From NCBI GenBank assembly GCA_945872335.1, contig CAMBZS010000011.1, positions 1-33,993 of the forward strand: a stretch of 33,993 nt of DNA, written 5' to 3'. The notes under the pieces were generated by a model that saw only the letters and a program-made list of their open reading frames with translations, was not told the DNA's origin and searched no databases. Source of the stretch: Bordetella parapertussis (GTDB lineage Bacteria > Pseudomonadota > Gammaproteobacteria > Burkholderiales > Burkholderiaceae_E). The position numbers and the translations under genes were made by a program. Position 1 is the first letter of the stretch. Each line of letters opens with the position of its first letter. This document shows positions 16,620-23,208 of the stretch, piece after piece.

Positions 16620-16649
16620 AGTGTAGCCGCAGCCCGTACCGCGCTGCAA
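16620..16649 (-). promoter_or_regulatory. Promoter of the aroG leader transcript
   Basis: Minus strand: TTGCAG (16649-16644), an 18-base spacer, then TACACT (16625-16620). Both hexamers match four of six consensus bases. A start 6-8 bases downstream falls at 16614-16612, on or beside the A of the leader peptide ATG. The divergent E1 alpha gene starts at 16720, so both promoters share about 107 bases; TAGCAT at 16672-16677 is a weak -10 candidate for the plus direction. Confidence 0.6.
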
Positions 16650-16719
16650 GCCGGCGCAGGTTCCGGTCTGCTAGCATCCGTCGCCGTTTCCCTGCCCGAT
16701 GTGCGTTCACGGAGCCGAC

Positions 16720-17754
16720 ATGTCCAGCCCCGACCCCGAAGCGACCCTGCTCGCCCTCTATCGAACCATGGCGCGCATCCGCGCCTTTGAAGACGCAGCC
16801 GAAATAGCCAGTCGCGGCGGCCTGGCGGCCTGGGGGCCGCAGACCGACCAGGCAACTGGCGCCGCGCCTGCGCAGGTGCGCGGCCCCCTGCATCTGTCCA
16901 CCGGTCAGGAAGCCGTGCCTGCGGGCGTGTGCGCGCACCTGAAGGCTGATGACCCGATCACCTCCACGCATCGAGGCCATGGTCACACGCTTGCCAAGGG
17001 CGCCGATCTCACCCGGATGATGATGGAACTCTTCGGCAAGGCGAGCGGTTTCTGCGGCGGCCGCGGCGGCTCCATGCATATCGCCGACTTCTCGGTCGGC
17101 ATGCTGGGCGCCAACGGCGTGGTTGCAGCCAGTATCCCGATCGCGGTCGGTGCTGCGCACGCCATCCGACTGCAGGGCCGCCCTGCGATCGCTACCGCAT
17201 TCTTTGGCGACGGTGCCATCAACCGGGGGCCGTTCGCGGAAAGTCTCAACTGGGCAGCTGCCTACCACCTGCCCCTGCTCTTCGTTTGCGAAGACAATCA
17301 GTGGTCGGCCACCACGCGCACCGACACGCTGTCTGCCGGGGGGGGCGCCGCCGCCAGAGCCCGCGCCTACGGCATCGAGGCGGTGGAGGTCGACGGCAAC
17401 GATGTCGAGGCGGTCCTTGCCTGTGCAGGGGAACTCATTGCCAGGGTCAGGAACGAGTCACGACCGGCGTTGCTGCACGCACGCACCTACCGCTTCAAGG
17501 GCCACGTATCGGTGGACCCGGCTGCCTACCGCGACCCGGCCGAACTCGCACGAGCGCTCGAGCGCGATCCGATCGCCCTGGCCCGCCGGCGGCTGAGCGA
17601 ACTCGGGGTCGAAGGAACCACCATCACCGCGATCGACGACGAGGCGCATGCCGAGGTCAAGGCTGCGCTCGCCGCTGCCGCTGCGGCGCCCTGGCCGTCG
17701 GTGACCGCGGCCTTTGAAGAGATTCAGAGCACGGGAGCCGGGCAATGGCTGTGA
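16720..17754 (+). CDS. Thiamine-diphosphate-dependent 2-oxo acid/acetoin dehydrogenase E1 component, alpha subunit
   Basis: A 344-residue E1 alpha subunit. Recognisable parts are LHLSTGQEAVPAGV, THRGHGHTLAKGADL, the GKASGFCGGRGGSMHIAD loop, GMLGANGVVAASIPIAVGAA and the thiamine diphosphate/Mg motif starting FFGDGAINRGPFAESLNWAA and ending at CEDNQWS. These resemble the AcoA/PdhA group that feeds a lipoyl E2. An insertion of roughly 20 residues (near AAWGPQTDQATGAAPAQVRG) precedes the LHLSTGQ block. The ATG at 16720 has GGAG five bases upstream; an in-frame ATG at 16699 would add seven residues. The beta gene overlaps its end by 10 bases. No E2 or E3 follows, so the complex partners must be encoded elsewhere or be absent. 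Confidence 0.9.
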   Translation: MSSPDPEATLLALYRTMARIRAFEDAAEIASRGGLAAWGPQTDQATGAAPAQVRGPLHLSTGQEAVPAGVCAHLKADDPITSTHRGHGHTLAKGADLTRMMMELFGKASGFCGGRGGSMHIADFSVGMLGANGVVAASIPIAVGAAHAIRLQGRPAIATAFFGDGAINRGPFAESLNWAAAYHLPLLFVCEDNQWSATTRTDTLSAGGGAAARARAYGIEAVEVDGNDVEAVLACAGELIARVRNESRPALLHARTYRFKGHVSVDPAAYRDPAELARALERDPIALARRRLSELGVEGTTITAIDDEAHAEVKAALAAAAAAPWPSVTAAFEEIQSTGAGQWL

Positions 17755-18704
17755 GCACATACTCTCAAGCAGCGGTCGATGCGCTGTGCACTGCCATGCA
17801 GGCAGACCCGTCGGTGATTGCGATGGGTGAAGACATCGGCCGGGGCGGAATCTTCGGCCAGTACCGCGGGCTGCAGGCCAGGTTTGGCGCCTCGCGCGTC
17901 ATCGATACGCCGATCTCGGAGGCCACGATCGTGGGTGCGGCGGTCGGCATGGCGCTCACCGGCATGCGGCCAGTGGTCGAACTGCGGGTGATCGATTTCG
18001 CGCTCTGCGCTATGGATGAAATCGTCAACCAGGCCGCCAAGAATCGCTACATGTTCGGCGGCCAGGGGCGGGTGCCGGTCGTGCTGCGGATGCCGATCGG
18101 GATCTGGTCGTCGTCGGCCGCGCAGCATTCGCAGTCGCTCGAGAGCTGGTTTGCACACATTCCCGGCCTGGTGGTGGTTGCGCCCGCCACGCCACAGGAT
18201 AACCACGATCTGCTGCAGGCCGCGCTCGCGTGTGGCGACCCGGTGGCCTATCTGGAGCACAAGGAACTGTGGTCGATGGAGGGCGATGTCGTTGCCACCG
18301 AGGCGCTCCCGATCGGCCGCGCACGAATCGTGCGCCCAGGGCGTGACCTCACCATCGTGAGCTGGAGCCGTTCCGTGCACCAGTGCGCAGAGGCCTGCGC
18401 GGCGCTCGCATCGCAGGGCATCGACGCCGAGCTCATCGACCTGCGAACGCTCTGGCCCTGGGACCGCGAAACCGTTTTGGCGTCCGCCGCGCGAACGGGG
18501 CGCCTTCTCATCGTCCACGAGGCCGTGCAGGTCGCAGGTTTTGGCGCCGAAATCGCCGCCACCATCGCAGAACTCGCGCCCGAGGTGCGGCTCGCCCGCC
18601 TGGGAGCGCTGCGCATTCCGGTGGGCTACTCGCCCGGGCTCGAGGCCCAGGCGAGGCTCACCCCAGACGCCATTGCCGCCCGGGCTTGGGCGCTGGCAAG
18701 CTGA
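17745..18704 (+). CDS. Thiamine-diphosphate-dependent 2-oxo acid/acetoin dehydrogenase E1 component, beta subunit
   Basis: A 319-residue E1 beta subunit, pairing with the alpha subunit to form an alpha2-beta2 E1. Typical segments are VIAMGEDIGRGGIFGQYRGL, VIDTPISEATIVGAAVGMALTG, MDEIVNQAAKNRYMFGGQ, VPVVLRMPIG, the HSQSLESWFAHIPGLVVVAPATPQDN block and the transketolase C-terminal domain (DLRTLWPWDRETVLASAARTGRLLIVHEAV). The overlap with the alpha gene indicates translational coupling. The natural substrate (pyruvate, acetoin, branched-chain or another 2-oxo acid) is not resolved. About 100 bases separate it from the TRAP transporter genes on the same strand. Confidence 0.9.
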   Translation: MAVSTYSQAAVDALCTAMQADPSVIAMGEDIGRGGIFGQYRGLQARFGASRVIDTPISEATIVGAAVGMALTGMRPVVELRVIDFALCAMDEIVNQAAKNRYMFGGQGRVPVVLRMPIGIWSSSAAQHSQSLESWFAHIPGLVVVAPATPQDNHDLLQAALACGDPVAYLEHKELWSMEGDVVATEALPIGRARIVRPGRDLTIVSWSRSVHQCAEACAALASQGIDAELIDLRTLWPWDRETVLASAARTGRLLIVHEAVQVAGFGAEIAATIAELAPEVRLARLGALRIPVGYSPGLEAQARLTPDAIAARAWALAS

Positions 18705-18733
18705 TCGGGCGCGGCTGCCATGCGCCGCTGCAC

Positions 18734-18766
18734 TAGAATGCCGGATGCAGCATCGGTCTATGACCG
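18734..18766 (+). promoter_or_regulatory. Candidate promoter and inverted repeat before the TRAP transporter genes
   Basis: TAGAAT at 18734-18739 fits a -10 element, though no good -35 is seen. A perfect inverted repeat CGGTC-TAT-GACCG lies at 18754-18766, just downstream of the expected transcription start, with a second small palindrome GATGC-A-GCATC at 18744-18754 next to it. The position suits an operator or a 5'-UTR hairpin; no regulator gene is nearby. Confidence 0.35.
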
Positions 18767-18805
18767 TTGCATTGCCATCGATCACCCCTGATGAGGAGAC
18801 CAACC

Positions 18806-19843
18806 ATGGACCGTCGCTCTGTCCTGAAGGCCGGCACTGCCGGCGCCACCGCGCTCACTGCCCCGTTCATCATCCGCCCGTCCCACGCTCAGCAATACCG
18901 CGCTGAATACCGGTTGTCGACGGTGGTCGGGCCCGCCTTCCCGTGGGGCAAGGGCGGCGAGATCTGGGGCAACCTGGTGCGCGAACGCACCCAGGGCCGG
19001 ATCAACATCAAGATGTATCCCGGCGTATCGCTCATCAACGGCGACCAGACGCGTGAGTTCTCCGCCATCCGTCAGGGCGTGATCGACATGGCCATCGGCT
19101 CGACCATCAACTGGTCACCGCAGGTGAAAGAGCTGAACCTGTTCTCACTGCCCTTCCTCTCCCAGGACCATGCGGGTCTTGATGCCATCACCGGCAGCGA
19201 GGTGGGCAAACGCACCATGCAGATCGTCGATAAGGCCGGCGTGGTGCCGCTTGCCTGGGGCGAAAACGGATTCCGCGAGCTCACCAATTCGCGCCGTGAG
19301 ATCCGCTCGCCCGCCGATATGAAAGGGCTCAAGTTCCGCATCGTGGGTTCTCCCATCTTCACCGAGGTGTTCACCGCGCTCGGTGCCAACCCCACGCAGA
19401 TGAGCTGGGCCGACGCGCAGCCCGCGCTCGCCTCGGGTGCGGTGGAGGGTCAGGAGAACCCGATGCACATCTTCACCGCGGCCAAGCTTCACACGCTCGC
19501 GCAGAAGTTTGTGACCCGCTGGGGCTATGTCGCAGATCCCCTCATCTTCGTGGTCAACCGCGAGGTCTGGCAGTCGTGGTCGCCCGCCGACCAGGAAATC
19601 GTGCGCGCATCCGCCATCGAGGCAGGCAAGCAGGAAATCGCCATTGCCCGCAAGGGTCTCACCAAGACCGACACCTCCATGATCCGCGAGGTTGAGGCGC
19701 TGGGCGTCAAGGTCACCGAGCTCACACCGGCGGAGAAGGCCGAGTTCCAGCGCGTGCTCAAGCCGGTCTATGACAAGTGGGCCAAGACGATCGGTTCCGA
19801 CCTGGTGAAGATCGCTGAAGATGCGGTCGCACGCCGCGGCTGA
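18806..19843 (+). CDS. TRAP transporter substrate-binding protein (DctP family)
   Basis: Periplasmic solute receptor of 345 residues. The N-terminus has a Tat-type signal (MDRRSVLKAGTAGATAL...PSHAQ). DctP-family features follow: FPWGKGGEIWGNLVRERTQGRI, QTREFSAIRQGVIDM, the LFSLPFL block, and ADMKGLKFRIVGSPIFTEVFTALGANPTQMSWADAQPALASGAVEGQENP with the substrate-carboxylate arginine expected at KFRI. The ATG at 18806 follows GAGGAGA at 18793-18799; an upstream in-frame start would break the signal peptide. The family binds organic acids such as C4-dicarboxylates, 2-oxo acids or lactate. Its neighbour, an E1 enzyme, would be consistent with a 2-oxo acid or acyloin-derived acid, but this is guesswork. 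Confidence 0.93.
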   Translation: MDRRSVLKAGTAGATALTAPFIIRPSHAQQYRAEYRLSTVVGPAFPWGKGGEIWGNLVRERTQGRINIKMYPGVSLINGDQTREFSAIRQGVIDMAIGSTINWSPQVKELNLFSLPFLSQDHAGLDAITGSEVGKRTMQIVDKAGVVPLAWGENGFRELTNSRREIRSPADMKGLKFRIVGSPIFTEVFTALGANPTQMSWADAQPALASGAVEGQENPMHIFTAAKLHTLAQKFVTRWGYVADPLIFVVNREVWQSWSPADQEIVRASAIEAGKQEIAIARKGLTKTDTSMIREVEALGVKVTELTPAEKAEFQRVLKPVYDKWAKTIGSDLVKIAEDAVARRG

Positions 19844-19855
19844 TCCTTCAGCATC

Positions 19856-20386
19856 GTGGCCGAATCCCCGCCGCCCCCGGCTTCTGCGCCTGCAGCCGAG
19901 CCGGGACTAGCGCTGGGGCAGTCGGCCCGGCGACGGCTGCTGCCCGAGGACCGGATTGGCGCGGTATTGATGGCGCTGCTCGCCCTCATCACCTTCGCCA
20001 ATGTGGTGGTCCGGTATCTCACCGACCAGTCGTTTGCCTGGACCGAAGAGCTGTCGGTCGTGTTGATGGTGTTGCTCACCATGGTGGCGGCCAGCGCCGC
20101 CGTGGTGCGCAACGCGCATGTCCGGATCGAAGTGTTGATTGATGGCGCTTCACCCGCCCGGCTGCGCGCGCTTGAATCGCTCGCCGCACTCGCCTCGGTG
20201 ATCGCCTGGCTATTGCTCACCGGTCTGGGCTCGCGGCTCGCCTGGGATGACTATCGGTTCGATGTCACCACCCCTGGCATCGGGCTGCCGCAGTGGTGGT
20301 ACACGATCTGGCTACCGATCCTGGCACTCCTCCTCGCAGCCCGCTGCATGCAGCGCCTGGTCAGGCTCTGGGCACCCAAACCGTGA
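19856..20386 (+). CDS. TRAP transporter small membrane subunit (DctQ family)
   Basis: A 176-residue protein with four hydrophobic segments after a proline/alanine-rich N-terminus. It shows the DctQ landmark VVRYLTDQSFAWTEELSVVLMVLLTMVAASAAVVRNAHVRIE (read in parts: FAWTEE and HVRIE). It partners the large subunit in the inner membrane. The start is a GTG at 19856, 12 bases after the dctP stop; no strong Shine-Dalgarno is visible, so coupling to dctP translation is likely. The next gene overlaps by four bases. Confidence 0.9.
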   Translation: MAESPPPPASAPAAEPGLALGQSARRRLLPEDRIGAVLMALLALITFANVVVRYLTDQSFAWTEELSVVLMVLLTMVAASAAVVRNAHVRIEVLIDGASPARLRALESLAALASVIAWLLLTGLGSRLAWDDYRFDVTTPGIGLPQWWYTIWLPILALLLAARCMQRLVRLWAPKP

Positions 20387-21666
20387 CCGGTCTGCTCATC
20401 TTTGCGGTCTTCATTGCGCTGATGGTGGCCGGTGTGCCGATCGGCATTGCACTGATGCTGGGTGGCGCAGTCGGCATCGGGGTGGGTGGGCTCGGCTGGC
20501 TCGCGATCCCGAACAATTTTTATTCCGGGATTGCGAAGTACCCCCTGCTGGCGCTGCCCATGTTCGTGCTGGTCGGGGCTATTTTCGACCGCTCGGGGGT
20601 GGCCAGACGCCTGGTCGATTTTGCGATCGCCATTGTGGGGCGCGGCCCCGGTATGCTGCCGCTCGTTGCGATTGCGGTGGCGATGTTTCTGGGTGGCATT
20701 TCGGGGTCAGGGCCTGCCAATGCCGCTGCCGTCGGTGGCGTGATGCTTGCAGCCATGGCGCGGGCGGGCTATCCCCCCGCCTACTCGGCGAGCGTGATCG
20801 GTGCGGCCGCGGCCACCGACATCCTCATTCCGCCCTCCATCGCCTTCATCGTCTATTCGGTAATGGTGCCGGGGGCATCGGTTCCGGCACTGTTCGCAGC
20901 GGGCATGATCCCCGGCATTCTCGCAGGCCTTGCGCTCATCGTACCGGCGGTGTGGCTCGCCCGGCGCCACGGCTTCGGCGCGGCCGAGGCGAGCGAGCCA
21001 CGCCCGCCCTTCTGGCGGGCGCTGCGCGAGGCCACCTGGGGGCTGTTCGCGCCGGTGCTGATTCTGGGCGGGATGCGCGCGGGCTGGTTCACCCCCACGG
21101 AAGCTGCTGTGGTGGCGGTGTTTTACGGTCTCTTCGTGGGCATGTTCATTCACCGAACGATCCGCCTGCGCGACCTCACCGACATTCTGGTTGAGGCGGC
21201 CGAGGTGTCCGGCGTGATCATGATCGTGATCGCGCTTGCCAGCATCTTCGCCTATGCGGTCAACACGCTTGGCATCGTTGACCCACTCGCCCGCGCGGTG
21301 CTCGACAGCGGTATCGGCTCGTTCGGTGCATTGGCCGCCATCATCGTCGTGCTGTTGTTCGTCGGCATGGTGCTCGACGGCGTATCGATTTTTCTGATTT
21401 TCGTGCCGCTCCTGATGCCACTGATGAAGGCCTACGGCTGGCACCCGGTATGGTTTGGCGTACTGCTCACCTACATGGTGGCTATCGGGCAGTTCACGCC
21501 CCCGGTGGCGGTCAACCTCATGGTCTCAGCGCGGCTCGCGGGCGTGCGGATCGAACAGACCGTGCCGTGGGTGATGTGGCTGGTCTTTGCGATGGGCGTG
21601 GTGTTGGTGGCGATTGTGGCCATCCCCGAGCTCGCCTTGTGGCTGCCCCGGGTGCTCGGTTACTGA
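20383..21666 (+). CDS. TRAP transporter large permease subunit (DctM family)
   Basis: A 427-residue integral membrane protein of the DctM/SiaM family, the sodium-coupled transport subunit. It has about 11-12 hydrophobic segments and conserved parts GGISGSGPANAAAVGGVM, ATDILIPPSIAFIVYSVM and the C-terminal GQFTPPVAVNLMV. The GTG at 20383 overlaps the dctQ stop (GTGA), which fixes the start; the frame is open upstream only as an overlap of dctQ. The gene ends 31 bases before the convergent tldD stop. Confidence 0.93.
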   Translation: MTGLLIFAVFIALMVAGVPIGIALMLGGAVGIGVGGLGWLAIPNNFYSGIAKYPLLALPMFVLVGAIFDRSGVARRLVDFAIAIVGRGPGMLPLVAIAVAMFLGGISGSGPANAAAVGGVMLAAMARAGYPPAYSASVIGAAAATDILIPPSIAFIVYSVMVPGASVPALFAAGMIPGILAGLALIVPAVWLARRHGFGAAEASEPRPPFWRALREATWGLFAPVLILGGMRAGWFTPTEAAVVAVFYGLFVGMFIHRTIRLRDLTDILVEAAEVSGVIMIVIALASIFAYAVNTLGIVDPLARAVLDSGIGSFGALAAIIVVLLFVGMVLDGVSIFLIFVPLLMPLMKAYGWHPVWFGVLLTYMVAIGQFTPPVAVNLMVSARLAGVRIEQTVPWVMWLVFAMGVVLVAIVAIPELALWLPRVLGY

Positions 21667-21673
21667 GTGAGGC

Positions 21674-21686
21674 GGCCAAGCTGGCC
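21674..21686. terminator. Small hairpin between convergent dctM and tldD
   Basis: GGCCA (21674-21678), AGC, TGGCC (21682-21686) is a perfect 5-bp inverted repeat in the 31-base space between two converging genes. It could act in both directions, but no T-run is present on either side, so a terminator role is weakly supported. Confidence 0.25.
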
Positions 21687-21697
21687 ACTGCGCGGCG

Positions 21698-23158
21698 TCA
21701 GCCCGTTCCGCCCACTGTCAGGCCTTCGATGCGCAACGTCGGCTGGCCCACGCCCACCGGCACGCTCTGCCCATCCTTGCCGCAGACACCTACGCCTGAG
21801 TCGAGCCGCATGTCGTTACCGATGAGTGTCACGCGCTTGAGCGCCTCCGGACCGTCGCCGATCAGCGTCGCGCCTTTCACCGGATACTGCAGCTTGCCCT
21901 TTTCTACCCACCAAGCCTCGGACGCAGAGAAAACAAACTTGCCGTTGGTGATGTCAACCTGACCGCCGCCGAAATTGGCAGCGTAGATACCGCGATCCAC
22001 CGACGCGATGATTTCTTCGGGGTCGCGCGTGCCCGACAACATGAAGGTGTTGGTCATGCGCGGCATGGGCAGATGCGCAAACGATTCGCGCCTGCCGTTG
22101 CCGGTGATGGCCGACCGCGACAGCCGCGCGTTCAGCATGTCCTGCATGTAGCCCCGCAAAATGCCGTCTTCGATCAGCACGTTGCGCTGCGTGGGATTAC
22201 CCTCATCGTCGATGTTGAGCGACCCTCGCCGGCCGGTGATGGTGCCGTCGTCGACCACCGTGACCCCGGGGGCGGCCACCCGCTCGCCAACCCGGCCCGA
22301 AAACACCGACGAGCCCTTGCGATTGAAATCGCCTTCCAGACCATGTCCGACGGCCTCGTGCAGCAGAACCCCTGGCCAACCCGCGCCAAGCACCACGGTC
22401 ATGGTGCCGGCGGGCGCCGGCCGCGCTTCCAGATTGGTGAGCGCCGCTCTCACTGCCTCGTCGACGTAGCGCGACAGCGCCGCGTCATCAAAGACGTCGA
22501 ACCCCGAGCGACCGCCACCGCCGCTATGCCCCTGCTCGCGACGCCCGGCCTGCTCGGCGATGACAGTGACCGACAGTCGAACCAGCGGCCGTACATCGGC
22601 TGCGATGAGGCCATCGGCACGAGCCACCAGCACCACGTCATACTCGCCTGCGAGGCCCGCCATCACCTGCACGATACGCGGGTCGCGGGCGCGCGCCATT
22701 TTCTCGACCCGCTCGAGCAGTGCCACCTTGGCTGCCGCCTCCATGCCGATGATCGGATCATCACGCCCGTACAGCGCGTGACCGCCTGAACCCTTCATCG
22801 CCGAGGCCACCTTCACGCGACCGCTGCCTCGCCGGGCAATGGTGCGGGTAGCCTGCGCCGCAGAGCGAAGCGCATCGAGACTGATGTCATCGGAATAGGC
22901 AAATGCGGTCTTGTCGCCACTCACCGCACGCACCCCCACGCCGCGATCGATCGAGAAACTACCGGATTTGACGATGCCTTCCTCGAGGCTCCAGCCTTCG
23001 CTGCGCGTGAACTGGAAATAGAGATCGGCATGGTCTACCCGATGCTCGAAAATTTCGGCGAGTACCCGCTGCAGCCGCGATTCGTCGAGGCCATAGGGTT
23101 CAAGGAGGAGCGATCGGGCAACTGCCAGATGCTGGAGGGGAAGATGGGCTGGTTTCAT
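21698..23158 (-). CDS. tldD: Metalloprotease TldD
   Basis: A 486-residue TldD. In E. coli, TldD and its partner TldE (PmbA) form a heterodimeric protease that unfolds and degrades peptides, acting in microcin B17 maturation and CcdA turnover. The zinc site HEAVGH (HExxxH) with the following GLEGD is visible near two thirds of the chain. Other family parts are [45 protein letters not shown] and [22 protein letters not shown]. It lies 50 bases downstream of yhdP on the same strand, the same neighbour order as in E. coli. The partner tldE is not in the window. Confidence 0.95.
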   Translation of the reverse strand: MKPAHLPLQHLAVARSLLLEPYGLDESRLQRVLAEIFEHRVDHADLYFQFTRSEGWSLEEGIVKSGSFSIDRGVGVRAVSGDKTAFAYSDDISLDALRSAAQATRTIARRGSGRVKVASAMKGSGGHALYGRDDPIIGMEAAAKVALLERVEKMARARDPRIVQVMAGLAGEYDVVLVARADGLIAADVRPLVRLSVTVIAEQAGRREQGHSGGGGRSGFDVFDDAALSRYVDEAVRAALTNLEARPAPAGTMTVVLGAGWPGVLLHEAVGHGLEGDFNRKGSSVFSGRVGERVAAPGVTVVDDGTITGRRGSLNIDDEGNPTQRNVLIEDGILRGYMQDMLNARLSRSAITGNGRRESFAHLPMPRMTNTFMLSGTRDPEEIIASVDRGIYAANFGGGQVDITNGKFVFSASEAWWVEKGKLQYPVKGATLIGDGPEALKRVTLIGNDMRLDSGVGVCGKDGQSVPVGVGQPTLRIEGLTVGGTG

Positions 23159-23208
23159 GCTGTGATCCTAACTCAGGCGAGGCGGTGCGCGCAGCGACCA
23201 CCCGACGG

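Noticed and set aside
15497-16807. A 436-codon open frame on the plus strand opposite aroG
   Set aside because: It is the antisense shadow of aroG and its leader in GC-rich DNA. It has no recognisable domain and no ribosome binding site, and aroG is unmistakable on the other strand.
16613-16855. N-terminal extension of the aroG leader peptide frame
   Set aside because: The frame is open to 16855, but it runs through the promoter and the divergent E1 alpha gene. The -10 at 16625-16620 places transcription start at the short ORF's ATG.
17724-18803. A 359-codon minus-strand frame over the E1 beta gene
   Set aside because: Antisense shadow caused by GC-rich codon use; no conserved motif.
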